A DNA stretch of 64,000 bases, from assembly GCA_964035545.1 (NCBI GenBank), contig OZ037768.1, positions 10,868,741-10,932,740 of the forward strand. Direction: 5' to 3'. The notes beneath the pieces are model-generated. The model did no database searches. It was given only the letters and a program-made list of their open reading frames with translations, and was not told the DNA's origin. This document shows, piece by piece, positions 1 to 13,400 of this stretch; position 1 is the stretch's first letter; each line of letters starts with the position of its first letter. A program made the position numbers and the translations under genes. This DNA comes from Bugula neritina. Lineage: Eukaryota; Bryozoa; Gymnolaemata; Cheilostomatida; Bugulidae.

Positions 1-1049
1 ATCTTAAGTTATGGAAAATATTGTCTAACAACACAGTAGTACACCTACCTGCTAGAGTCCAACAGTTTGTGGCAAGAAGTACATTTAGTACTATCAGCAT
101 ACCCATAGTGAGGCTTTTAGTCTTAAGCTGAAGTTTGCATAGTAAATGATACTAATTAGTTATGTAGTTTATTAGCTACTAGCTCTACATATTTCTTTAA
201 AATATTGATTGCGAGTTGACAAGACAAAACAGGCCTGCTTCACTGTGTAACATTAGCAATTATTGTATAACAATGGGATTGATTAACTTTTCATAGCAGC
301 CAAGTTGCACAATACACATTCAGAGTTATCTTCTGCCAGCCAGTTGAAGGAAGTACACTGAATGATGCATTCTGGTATAAAAGGCAGTATTATGTTGAAT
401 TGAAACAGCTGGTAAAGTTTCTAATCAATATTATATAGTTTCAGTTATTTCTGAATTATTTAAAAAATATCAACACTGAGTAGTAGGTTTTTATAAATTA
501 ATACAAGTATACAATGACAAAATTGCTTAGTATTATGAAAAATGTATCAAATAAAAGAATACAATGGAGCTACTGTAAAGTTTAGCTTAAAACTGAGAAT
601 AAAAATAGATAAAAAGATAGTTTCTCCGCTAAAAAATTTGGAGTTTAAGTATGATGAGGTAAACAAAAATATTTACAACACATGTAAAAAAAATTAATAT
701 ACTATATAGAATAATTTAACATATAATACAGCAGAATACAAAATTAAATTATATTATAAAATAAATGTAATGTCATGTCATTCAATACAAGAATCTTTGG
801 TTTACAGAATTAACATTCGGCCTAATGGTGTGAATTCCTGGCAATAGAATAGTCTTCCTATATACAGTACATCAGATCAAAATATAGTCATGCATAAGTC
901 AGTTCATGAATTTCTAGGAATTATTGATATGTTTAAAAGTGTAAACAAATGGTAAGCAGGTACATCAGTTTGATAGCAACCTGGCATATGTTGACTTGTG
1001 TTGCTGAGATTTTTATTTGGCACTCAATTGATACGCATACGAGCCCAGA
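1..1049. other. 3' flank / 3' UTR of the furin-like gene
   Basis: AT-rich sequence without a supportable open frame. An AATAAA polyadenylation hexamer on the minus strand (TTTATT at 1012-1017) lies about 33 nt after the stop codon at 1050-1052. This would give a very short 3' UTR, and other sites further left cannot be excluded. Nothing else is recognised here. Confidence 0.4.
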
Positions 1050-1456
1050 TCATACGGGCTGACCGCAAGGCAGGTTCGAGTTATACGTGAACTGTGACGG
1101 GAGAGCAGCGAGTGTGACGGCAGGCACTTCACACGCTGATCTGTTCTGACTACATACTTCCTCTTCGGACTCCATCAGCTCTTCCTGACTCGAATGTTTA
1201 GACCCAGTTAGTATTTCAGTTCTATTTACTGGTATATAGGTAGCTAATGTGGTCCTAGCGTTATTAGTCTGAGTGACTATGTGAGGACTATGTCTTTGGG
1301 CTACTTGACACTGGTGATACTTATAGTAAACCAATAGACTGAATAGCACAATCAACAGTATAACTACAGTGGACACTCCTCCGTACACTATTGACCGTAT
1401 TCCTAGAGAACTGATTGATTTACTCTTCGAAGCTCCAGCTTGTACAGATGTTTCTT
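1050..1456 (-). CDS. FURIN: Furin-like exon 17: transmembrane span and cytoplasmic tail, stop codon
   Basis: A hydrophobic span [18 protein letters not shown] (about 853-875) is followed by YYKYHQCQ and a 92-residue tail. The tail carries ATYIPV, a YxxPhi-type endocytosis motif, and a Ser-plus-acidic cluster [12 protein letters not shown] resembling the casein-kinase/PACS-type cluster that returns furin to the trans-Golgi. The stop TGA is at 1050-1052. Confidence 0.88.
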
Positions 1457-4400
1457 CTAGAAAAAAAGCATAGTAGAGTTACCATAGTTAGAAACTTCTT
1501 AAATGAATACTGGACATGTGACAGTTTTCACTTGAACAAACAGAGCATGAAAAACACCTACTTTTAGAACAATCTTTATACTCACAAAGCATATATGTTT
1601 GAAATTGTAAGTCACTATTAGTAAGTTAAACTAGCTTCATGTAGATACTGTACCCAACTCTAACAGGTATAATGTATATGACTTCTATTTAATTAAGAGT
1701 ATTATATCTCCCACCAACTACACAGAGCAACACACTAACCTTGATTAGTACATATCCCATCATGCCATTGCCAACCAAAGAAGCATTCTGTACATGAAGA
1801 GTTGTGGGCCCCTGAGCAAGCAGCACACGTATAGTGACAGGCTTTACATATTTTCTGTCTGTTAGATTGTGTCTGTACATAATAGCCATCAGGACATCGC
1901 CTAATGCATCGATCTCTAAGGTGAAATGTCTTTGCTGGACATCGGATACCTGCAGAAGACAACAGTGTGGAACATGTGCAGACAGAAGAAACTTATATAC
2001 AAACATTATGCAACACGGAACAGAAATTTTTCAACCATCAATTACGTTCTCATGTTTTAAATGGATCCATGCAAATGATTTTTAGGATTGCTGTTTGCAT
2101 CAACCTATGGTTGTGGTTTCATTGAATTGACACTGACCCAAACATTGAATGAAAAATCCATTCGATAATTCGAAGCATGGGGACATATCACATCATTAAA
2201 TCAGCAGATAGCAACACAGCTGAGTCACTTACCTGATTTAACATTGTCATGTACACTATTTGAAGTAGGGGTAGTCTTTTTTGGTGGCAAGAAAATTTTC
2301 TTTGTAAATAAACTTGTTTCTGTAACAGAAGTAGATATGTGTTGACTTTCAAACATTGGCAACACTAATATAACAAACATGTATGTGTATCAGCAAGTAT
2401 AACCAGTTCCTTAGGTAAATATACTGTATACTTTTAAATAGCCAGTTGACAAGCAAAACGTTTTTGTGTCCCAGTTTTGAAACTGTTGCTATTTTGTTTG
2501 TCACTTTTATAATAGTTTACAGTAGGAAAGATAACTCCAAAGTTTAAAGTTGATCATGCTCAGTAATATTATGGTGCAATACTACGGCAACCTTGATTGC
2601 TGGTAATAAATGCACCAAAGAAACTTAACATAGTTTCTAAACATAGAAATGCCAACAGAATCTTAGCATAAAACATTCGAATAGTTACGGTGTTCTTATG
2701 TCAACTCACCAGGCAGGTTAAGCCAGTTGTTTGAGTCAGTAGTGGGTTTAACTTTCACAGCGGATGTTTTTATAGAGGTGCGATGTGGCTCAGGAGTAGT
2801 GATTTGTGGTTTGACTGTTTTCTGTAACACAATAATACTATGCTGCATAGGATATACGTATGTGTGTACATATAATACAAGTATACATAACATTAGCTTA
2901 TGCAATACACAATACAGACAGGTGAGACTTTACAGCTATCAGTAACATGTTGTTATACAGTGTTACATGTTGTTATACAGTGTAACATGGTGTTATACAG
3001 TGTTACATGTTGTTATACAGTGTAACATGTTGTTATACAGTGTTACATGTTGTTATGCAGTGTTACATGTTGTTATACAGTGTTACATGTTGTTATACAG
3101 TGTTATATGTTGTTATACAGTGTTATATGTTGTTATACAGTGTTATATGTTGTTTGGACAGAATCACTTCACACTGACAGAGAGAAAAACCAGCCTTACA
3201 CCAGAACTAGCAACAACAGAACCAACAGCCAGTTAGTTTCACACAAGCAGCTGTAAGTTAGCACAGGGTAGTAGAAGGTGACTATGATATATCCCACAAC
3301 ACGCAATATATGACTATGACTATACATACCATGAAAGGTGAAGGTGATGTGCTAGGACGAGCCGATTGGCTGTTGATTGTAGTAGCAGGAGTTACAGTCA
3401 CCTTTCTTGTAGTTGTAGATGATTTGCTTTTAGGATTGGCAGCTGCAACTTTTTTGACAGCTATGGTAGAAGTGAGAACTGTTGTGGTGAGTGTAGAGAT
3501 AGCAGTAGTGTTGGGGGCAATAGTTGTAGGGACAGCAATGGTAGGGACCAAAGTGGTAGGGACGAGGTTGATATGTTTAGTGGTGACTTTAACACTAGTA
3601 GCCTTGGTGGTGGTGGTGGTAAAAGTGGTTGTAGGAGTGGTCGTAGGTGGTGTAATGGTGGATGGTGGCTTAGTGTTGAGAGGGTGAGTAGATGTGCCGT
3701 ACATTACTAGTGACCAGCTATTCAGTTTAGCTCTCTTTCCTAAAAATATAGTAATATTGTCATGCAGACATTTGAAATTACATTGAATTATAATTATATA
3801 AAAACCATTCAAATTAATTAATTTAAATTATATTAAATTAGTATAAGCAACAGTAATGAAATTTTCCTCCTTTAGTTAATATGGAAGTTTAAAAACCAGC
3901 ATAAAACCAAAGCCTTTAGAAAATTCTTATTTAATTCTAATGTATATTTGAATTATCAAAAGTAAGTTATGCAACTAATGAAACTGTACTCGGCATGTAC
4001 ATACATCATGGCACTACAGCTAAAACTAAAGCTGGTGCTAAAAGTGGGTGTGGGCAACATACAAGTAAGGGAAGTGATTTATTCACGCCCTTACCAAGAT
4101 TGCCACGAGTAACTGATCAAAGATTTATATATAAAAAATAAACAATCAATAGAATTAATTTAATTATTTAAACCTGCACGATAGCCATTAGCAATCTCTA
4201 ATGTCCATTCTCCTTGGCTCTTCTCTCCCCACATATGAGTGGTAAGAAACCCCCATTCATTAAAACCCATCCTAGAGTCGTCATTGACGCTATTGAAAAA
4301 ATATTGAATGTTGTTAAATCACCCATTAGCTAAATTAACTTTACAATTTAGAAATATTAATGCATGAATTGCTTGGAATAGTGAGTAACTGGGAACATAA

Positions 4401-7400
4401 TCAAAGCATAAAAAAGTTTCAAAATGGTAATTAATTCATAAAATTACACATATGCCAGCTAATAACCTGCTTAAATCTCCAATAAAAGATTTAAATGAAT
4501 TCAACACATGAGTAACTTATGAGATGTTAGAAAAAATTAATGTTGAATCACATTCTTGTAGGAAGAAGCAACTGGTGAGCTGCTTGGGGCAGAATTGAAA
4601 GTTTTACTTTAAGCTTTGGAGAGCTACAATTTATACAGAAAGACAACTGAAGCGTAAATTTCCCAAGTAAAAGGCAGGTTGCGGCGAACCAAATAAAGTT
4701 TGACATGAAGTTTAGTAGAAAGCCTAAACTGAAGCATTAAATTTGTAACTAAGGCCTCCAGCAAAGAGCAGAAAAGTACAATTCAAAGCATAAACTAATG
4801 TCATTTGTTTGAAATGTATTTTTAATAATTAATAAAAGTTGGCAATGCATGAAATTATTGTAATTATATGTAATGGCAGGAGGATTGGGAATATGTTTTG
4901 GTGAAGGCTCTTGTGGGCTGCCAAGATAACAAAAATAGCAGCACACACAGAAGTTGGTTGAAAAATGAGCCATGAGCCAAGTTTAGTTTCTTTCATCTTT
5001 AATATCTTTAATTAGTGAACAGTTTGACTTAAATTATAACTGACAGTATGTTTAAATTATAGCATAGTTATATGGTATAGTTATATAGTATAGTTACACA
5101 GTATAGTTATATAGTATAGCTATATAGTATAGCTACATAGTATAGCTACATAGTATAGCTATATTATAGTAGAAAGGAGTATACACCTGTATTACACTAT
5201 CAGCATTCGTAATCAGAGCAACCAAATTTAAAGTTTGGTGAAAGTATGTATGTTCATCAAATACATAATTAGTGCAACAATTTGCTCAACAAAAGACCCA
5301 CATAGCTGATATTTACCTCATCACATTCCTGCTGTAGTTTATCTAACATGTTACTACACGCTGGTAATAGCATTGTGAAAAGCAAATTATAATAGAACAG
5401 GCATAATGTGAAACTAAAAATACTCAATTCTCACTATCAGTAAGTGAAGGTACATTAAATCTCTAGGACTTGATACTCAATTTTTAAGTGAGGTTGTGGG
5501 GTGTCTCAAATTTGGAGGCAGCAAAGTAAAACATGTCTCTTCACCTTATGACCTCATGACCTCTACAGGAAACAGGAAACGTACCGGGCTGTGAGCAGCG
5601 TAGACCGAGTACCAGAAGGAGAGATGAGCCAGATCTGAAGATCACCCCTCCAAGAGCTAGTGAGAGTTATCTTCGCCTGCACATGCTCTAAGTACACCAC
5701 CTCCCTGTCGGTCATCCTGCACCCAGCAGTTGTTAGGTGCAGAGTCTTGGTCTCTTTCGGCATTATTAAACTTGAAATAAAATAATACCGTACGTAGGTT
5801 AGTTTCACAATTTCATATCATCCGTGTCAAAAAGAGCAATACAACTAAGTAATTTTTTAAACTTCATCAATTACGTCTTTTACACCATATTGAGGTAAAT
5901 CGTGATATGCCAACTCTAGTAGATAAAGCAGGTATAGATAAAGCAATTTATTTCCTTGCACTGATCTCTGGGAAACCGAATTTCTACAGATGTCAAGAGT
6001 ATGACTCACACATTCCTGTCTACAGATGACACTTCACACACGTGCTGTTCCGGAATATTTGTCCAATTCAACGCCATGTCTACCATTTTTCCAGCATTCA
6101 TCATACCAAACCCAAAATGGTGGCTCACTTTTCTACCAGCTCCATTGGTTATCCAGTCATTAGCTTGAAGGCCAATAGGAGAGGCACCCAGCACAGATAT
6201 ATACTGCACATCTCTCCAGGTCAACCTTTTACTACAATAAACACCACACTTCCATAAACACTGTCTAATCAGCAATAGCGAGATAATCTGCAAGAGAGGG
6301 CAAATTCGAAATTGACAAATATAATATCAACATAACTTGTAAATGACTAGTGCCATTAATTACTGTCCAGACAATGAAAGTGATGCAAAAGTAGCAGACA
6401 GTAAGTGGCAAATACCATTATTTGTTAATTATTGGCAATTAAGAGGGGTGTTTTAGCATCATGGCAGATGAATTAACAGATACATAATTATAGAATGCAT
6501 CTGGATATTACCAGAAGTCGATTAACACAGCATAAGACTCACAAAAGCGCTGTATCCTACACTCTTGCTTATTTCATCCAAATACAGATTACACACCCCC
6601 ACTTATCACACTATCACTTGCTGAAGACAGCTGCAGACTATATAGCAGTACTAGAGTAGTACCACATGTGTCTACTGCACACAGTCAATGCAAACTCTGT
6701 ACAAATACTTGGCCATTTGAACCTTGTGCTGGACCTACTTGCAGGCCACTGTTCCGTGATTTTAAAGCTCTATAGTCTGTAGTATTCTAACGTTGTCATT
6801 ATACAAGCTTTCAGAGAGAAAAACTATAAAAAGCCTTCAGAAAAAGCTTTCAGAAGAGAAAAAGCTATGAAGGTTTTGGTATGTACTGATTTCAATCTCT
6901 CTGTGCTACCCAACTTGCTAACATGTTCTGCTGACAATAAAACTTATTTATCATAACCCTACATAGTATGTAGAGTGCAACTTTGCTTTATATAAAAATG
7001 TATCTACATGGTTTGGGTCAGGTTAGTTTGGCTAAACTGATTCCGAAACCCACATGCAGGAATTATCCCTCCTGGGCTGAGTAGGCCGAAAGGTAATACA
7101 ATGCCATACCTACTAAAACTGCTTTTAATTTCTATTTTCTCAGGCACAGTTGAAAGAACTCCCAGCAATGAGCTGTTTACACTTGATTTCAAATCTAATT
7201 TAGACTAAAGCCACTGCAGACTAGATAAATAAATAATCCAGTATAGCTCTAAGGGTTGAGTCAACAACATTTTTTAGAATAATAAAACACAATTAACTCT
7301 TTTACTCATATCATCATTCAGAACTTTTTGCCTATAATAGTATTAAAACTGCCTACACAAAGAATTGCTAGCTTTCAAAAAGTCTTCAGTCCTTTGATGA

Positions 7401-10400
7401 CTAAAACAAAGTAAGCAGTACAATTAGACATTCAAGGATGGCTAGTAGAAGTTATGGCTGCTCCAAGCCCTAAAAAATTGCTGTCTTTGGCTGGAGGAGA
7501 GATTAATTGACTTGTACATATCATTCTGTGATCCACGATAGGTAATTGGAAACTATTATCATGATGTTTCTACAGGTTACCCTGGGAACTCGAGCCATTA
7601 TTAGCAGAATATAGAAAAGGTAATCTCTTATTCAAAGCCTGCAACTGAATGGTCCATATGCAGACGAAATAATACAGTGAAATGTGTGCACTGGGCTGAA
7701 ACTAAATTCTAAACAAACACGAAATAAAGGCCCCCCATTCACAAATAACAAACATTAGAAAAGGAATACAAGATAACAGACTATGAATTAACTACTCAAA
7801 TGAAATATAAATATTTGAAATACACTAAGAGTGAGGTTAAGTGGAGGGATTTGCTGGGCAGTGCAGAGTACCTGTGCTAATCTGTGTATGGTGCTGTTAA
7901 GTGCCCCTATAGAGTATAATATACTTTAGTATGCACTGCGCCGAGTTACATGCAGCACTGTACATAACTAAGAACTGATAGTTTGTAGACAATATAAAAT
8001 TTAATATAGAATAGTATAGAATATAGAAATATAACCAGCTTAGAATAAAAAACTAGTTTACAATCCGCCATCTCAGACTAATGCATTTCACAGGCAAAGC
8101 TACTGAAAAATCTCACAATTCATTGAAACCGAAGAACTGCCCCATGAGTTTCTAACTGCTGTGGGAAACACTGTTTTCAATCAGAGCTAATATACAAGTT
8201 TCAGCTGTAAAACATTTAAATATAAGCATTAACTAACTAACAGTGGGTAAGTTTAAATTAAACAAAGCAGTTCATAATTATTTGATTCTAAAACAAAAAT
8301 TACCTTTGCCTGCTTTATAACTATGACCATACTTCTCAACTAAAAACACTGAAAACTAAACTTCTAAAAAGACAAACAATTTATGCAGTAAGTCTGAAAG
8401 CTTCATAAGCATTCTTATTAAAACATTACAACCTAAATCACCAGTAACATCAGAAAACTTTGACAAAAATTAAAAACCCACTTCCAATATGAGTCGTCAT
8501 TAATAAAGACAAGATAAAATGCTCTAAAAACTGAATGATCACAAAATATAACATAGACTATTATCTAGATGTGCAGTACTGGACAAGCAAATAGAGGAAT
8601 AATTAGGCTCTTTATAAAGAAATAATTAGCATTATCAACATCAACAGTAATTACATTAGAAGTCACAGAGGTATGCTATTTCTGGAAACAAAACAACTTA
8701 ACAAATAGTGAATAGGAATGCATCAAGTGATTAACTGTGTTAGGCAGTATCTAATGTTTCAATATGAGGGGCACAACACAGCCTATCCCTACTTTCTACT
8801 GTTACAGCTTCAGGGTCTCCCCAAAGCTTTTAAATAAACCAGGGTAGATAACCTTAGTTTTTATGCATTAAATTATTTGAGTGTGTATAAAGCATAGTTT
8901 TTATAGAAGGGAGTCATAATTCCATTGTGCATTAATGGCATTAGAAAGTCAGGTATAGAGTATGTTCATGATATAATATAGTTAAGCTACAAAGTAAAAG
9001 GTAGGTATTGACCATCAAACTAACTGAAGATTTAGATATAATAGAATAGGTTGGTGAAGAAGAGAAATACTTGGGATGTCAACATCTGCTAACCAGGACT
9101 ACATAGTACCACTGGAAGACTGCAGAAAAGCCAAATGTTTCAATCAAGTAGGGCCTACACATGATTGTGTGTATTAATTGCATTACTAAACCACAGCAGT
9201 TTTACAATGGATGGGGAATGTTGAAACTTTCTATAGCATGCTGACCACATTTTACTACATGGCATATGTTCAAATCAGTTAATTGATGAATTGAAGGGCA
9301 GTAGGAAATGCTAGGTACTAAAGACAACAGCAAAAGGAATGTTCTTTAGTTGGTTCTATTCAACTTAGACTAAAATCTCTTTCCTAACCCTGGCTGCACA
9401 TACCCTGGCTATAGCATCTCAGAACTCGTGAATGTAATTCACTCACAGAACAGGGAATCTATCAACTAACATCAAGTTATCTAAAGTTCAGCACCAGCCA
9501 ATAGTAAGATTTAACCAATTAAAACCATCTATTACCAAAAGTTATCATAATGTTGAACTCATTACATTTACATTCTCATCTGTCAAATATTATATAAGAA
9601 CTTTCTAAAAAGTTCAAATTAAAAGTAAATGAAAAATTATTTAATGACATTTATACACATATTAATGCGTTGTTTCTCATTTTGATTATATCTCAATAAT
9701 ACATTTGATTTTGGTACAAACACCACAGTAGGACTTTGGGTAGATGTTTCATTAAAACTAAAATCATAATTATTTCATTCTATTAGATTTTGATGATTTA
9801 GAGAAAACTCTTCCAGGATCATACATGTAATTTACATTGCATTAAATGCTTATTTGAGGCTTGAAATTCAAATGTAAATTTGTATTGATGAGATAAGACG
9901 TACTTGGCTTGCAATGTTAAGGCAACAATGCCTGCAGCAAGAGGGGCGCTAGCAGACGTGCCTGTATGGAGACTAGTGCACCCTCGTCTAAGATCAGTTG
10001 TAGTGATTTGTCTCTCTTCATGGCCACCACTGCTGTAGGTGGTGACAAGTGTAGATGAACATCCCTCGGAATACCTGTGAACATTGACAACTTTAAAAAC
10101 AATTGCTTCACAAAACCCAGGCTTGGGATTGCTAGTAATCATAGTCCACTGTGGCTTTTTGCACAAATCTGGACTTTCTTCTCAGTTGGCAGCACGACAG
10201 AGGGTCAGTTTACCAGCTATAGTTATTGCTAATCCACTGCTGTCACTTCAACATACTGCAACCTTTTATTATTGGGGAGCTAATTGCTTTTAGCTTTCCT
10301 ATATTTCACCCACTTGATCGGAAAGACCAGATATAGTTTCTCTTCAAAAGGCTTAGAACAGCCTTGCTATGAATGTCAATGGGCTATTACATTAAGTAGC

Positions 10401-13400
10401 ATAAGTTTATCCTCGCTGCATGACATATGGTGCAGCTTAAATATATTATTGAAATGATTTAGCCCACCAAGCTTTATTGCAGTGATCTCCATTTTCTTGG
10501 AGTAGCAGTAACATATTTATTAAATCACATTTTTATACCCAATCAAGTGTCTTGAAAGGAACATGTCTTCCTAATTTGTTGTATTTACTAATGTCACTGC
10601 AATATAGCAACTGTAATATAGCAACTGTAATATAGCAACTGTAATATAGCAACTGTAATATAGCAACTGTAATATAGCAACTGCAATATAGCAGCTGTAA
10701 TATAGCAACTGCAATATAGCAACTGCAATATAGCAACTGCAATATAGCAACTGCAATATAGCAACTGTAATATAGCAACTGCAATATAGCAACTGCGAGA
10801 TAGCAACTGTAATATAGCAACTGTAATATAGCAACTGTAATATAGCAACTGTAATATAGTAACTGTTATATAGCAGCTGCAATATAGCGACATATCCGTA
10901 ATATTTGTAGTTCCTATACTGACACCTACCAAGGTACATTCCCTTTCTCTGTAGCGCTGCTCACTGAGAGTGTATATATGCTGTTGGTGTAGCCATCACA
11001 GTTACAGTTGTCATGGTAACCTCCGCCATTTCCTGATGCCCATATAAACACGGAACCTTTGCCACCACGACCCTGGAGAATGACCAATACTTTACATTAC
11101 TCTATTCTTGTAGCAACCGGAAAACTGTTCTATCAACACATTTCCAGTCAAGACTATTTAAAGACTTTGTTTTTGTTACAACACAAGTTCTTGGAAGATA
11201 GTGGTACAACGTTCAATTAGGTAAACTGTAAATAAAAAACATTCTGCTCACACGTTGTTTACTAGAATTACAAAATAATAGCATATTATTTAAATATTGA
11301 CTGAATTACAATACATAATATTGAAATCTATGTAGGGTCCATCATGGGAAAAATGCTGATATATTGGAGCACGTTTGGCCACCCACCAAGCAGGATAAAA
11401 CAAATCCATCCCTGAATATTCAACAAGCAATTAGTTTGCCAAATTTGCAATTTCAGGGTTGAACAAAATAAAAAAAAGTAACTTAGGCAACTTTTATTGC
11501 CACATAGCATTAGCATAAGCTAAAAATAAAATAAACTCACCTTTGTTACACCATCTCTAAAAGCTTTTCTGGCTAAAGATGCCGGACCATCTACTGTTTT
11601 GCCATCATCATCTGGTCCCCAGGATGCACTGTAGATATCAATGTGGTCTCTGTTTCTACTCAATGAGTCTGCTTCCACTGAATCTGTTACATCTCCATCC
11701 AACATACGAATACCTGCAGATGAAACCTTCTAGAGTAACAACTATACTGTGGAATACACCTTGACAAACCTGCTACTAATTCTAAACAGCAATAAACATA
11801 ATTAATAAAAAATCTAAAAAAAGTTTTACAAGTTACAAAATAAATTCTTTTATCTGAACCTGATTTTTGTGATAAAATAGCTCAGATAAGATATTTGGAA
11901 ACTAAGTTTACATATCAACAATTTCACCTCCTATTCCAGCCTCATATGCCACTCCAATGCCACACGCCGAGTTGTTTGCCGAAGCAGCAATTTCGCCAGC
12001 ACATCTTGTACCATGTCTACCAACAATAAGAACACTTATAATGCTACAGCCTTATAGAGAAACCCATTTTTTAAAAGTTCAAAGTTCTATTATTAAGGAT
12101 AGTTGAGTAAATTTTAAAACTATAATAAATCTATGCTCTAGAGGAAGCTTTTGAAATTGACACTAGCAGAATGCATTGTGTAAAGTGTAGCTATTGTTGG
12201 AAGGATAACACTTATAAACCTCTTCTGGCAAAAACACAAAAATGCACCAACATTCCTATCTGATAATCTCATTCTGCAGTTCATAAAGTAGTTCCCATCT
12301 CCAGTTTTAAAAAATAGACTGGATATGGGAACTAAAACAATCAACACTTGAACAAAAATTCAGGCAAATAAAAATAATTGTCACTAACACAGCTACCTCA
12401 TTTTGCTGCCAATCCAACTCACTTCCATTTATTTTTCAAATTATTAAAAAAATTATGCTTGCAGTTTTTTCTGGTTTGACTTTCAAAAACCACATTCAAG
12501 TCTGAATTAGCTGCAAATACTTAAAAACATTTACCAGCATTCTGTCTTCCAGATGCCACCGTCTAATTAAGAAATAATTTGATGCTTTCCTTTTGTACCT
12601 TAGCTTAAAATAATACATTAGAAATAAACACAATACCGGCAGAAGTCCTATAAAATTTTATAATTTTCATACAAATATCATATTACTGAGTTGAAAAATA
12701 TTCTGGTTGCATTAGAGTTAAGCTTTACTGTTGAGTGCTTTTGAGTGTCATTCAAGTGTCTCAAGCACTACTCTTTACTCTTATAGAAAATCAACAGAGA
12801 GTTATGAACGTACACAATGAATCGATCAGAGGCAATTAACTAACGTGGAACTAGATATGAGCAGGCAAGTACAATAAAATGTTATTTTTTAAAATCAAAA
12901 TATCAATACAATGTGTTTATACTACAGCTGGGTGCAGCTCGTGTTCGCTGAGGCAGAAAGTAGGCATTTACCCTCTTTATTCTCTCAACTATGCAAGCCA
13001 TTGAATAAGCTGCACTAGAGATATTACCCTCTGCTCTCCTGCATACGATTAAACAGTTGCACCAATTACCTGAGCTTCGGATTAGTACCAAAATATATTT
13101 TCGAGGGTGTTCTACATTTTACAATAAAACCAGGGGGGGGGGAGCTTTGCTTAAAAAGCTCAATCAACTTCAATGTTAAGATAATGGTAGGCTTACGAGC
13201 ATTAAGAAAAATAGTAGCAATCTAGATGCCAAACCATAATGGTAATTGATAATCAATATTTTGCTGTGTCTAAAGGGAGAGGGAAAATGCTATAACATTT
13301 TATGTAAAACATGTAAAATAAATTAAATTATTATTATATATCGGTGCAGCTGATTTTCAGTGCAACAGCCTGCAGTATTCAAAGTAAGTAGGCACTTATA

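Noticed and set aside
3310-3687. Plus-strand Val/Gly-rich frame of 125 codons
   Set aside because: Antisense shadow of the Thr-rich furin exon. The minus frame continues a conserved P domain and fits splice signals.
10533-10939. Three overlapping minus-strand frames rich in QLLYYSCY
   Set aside because: Translation of the 14-bp minisatellite in three frames, located between two proven furin exons.
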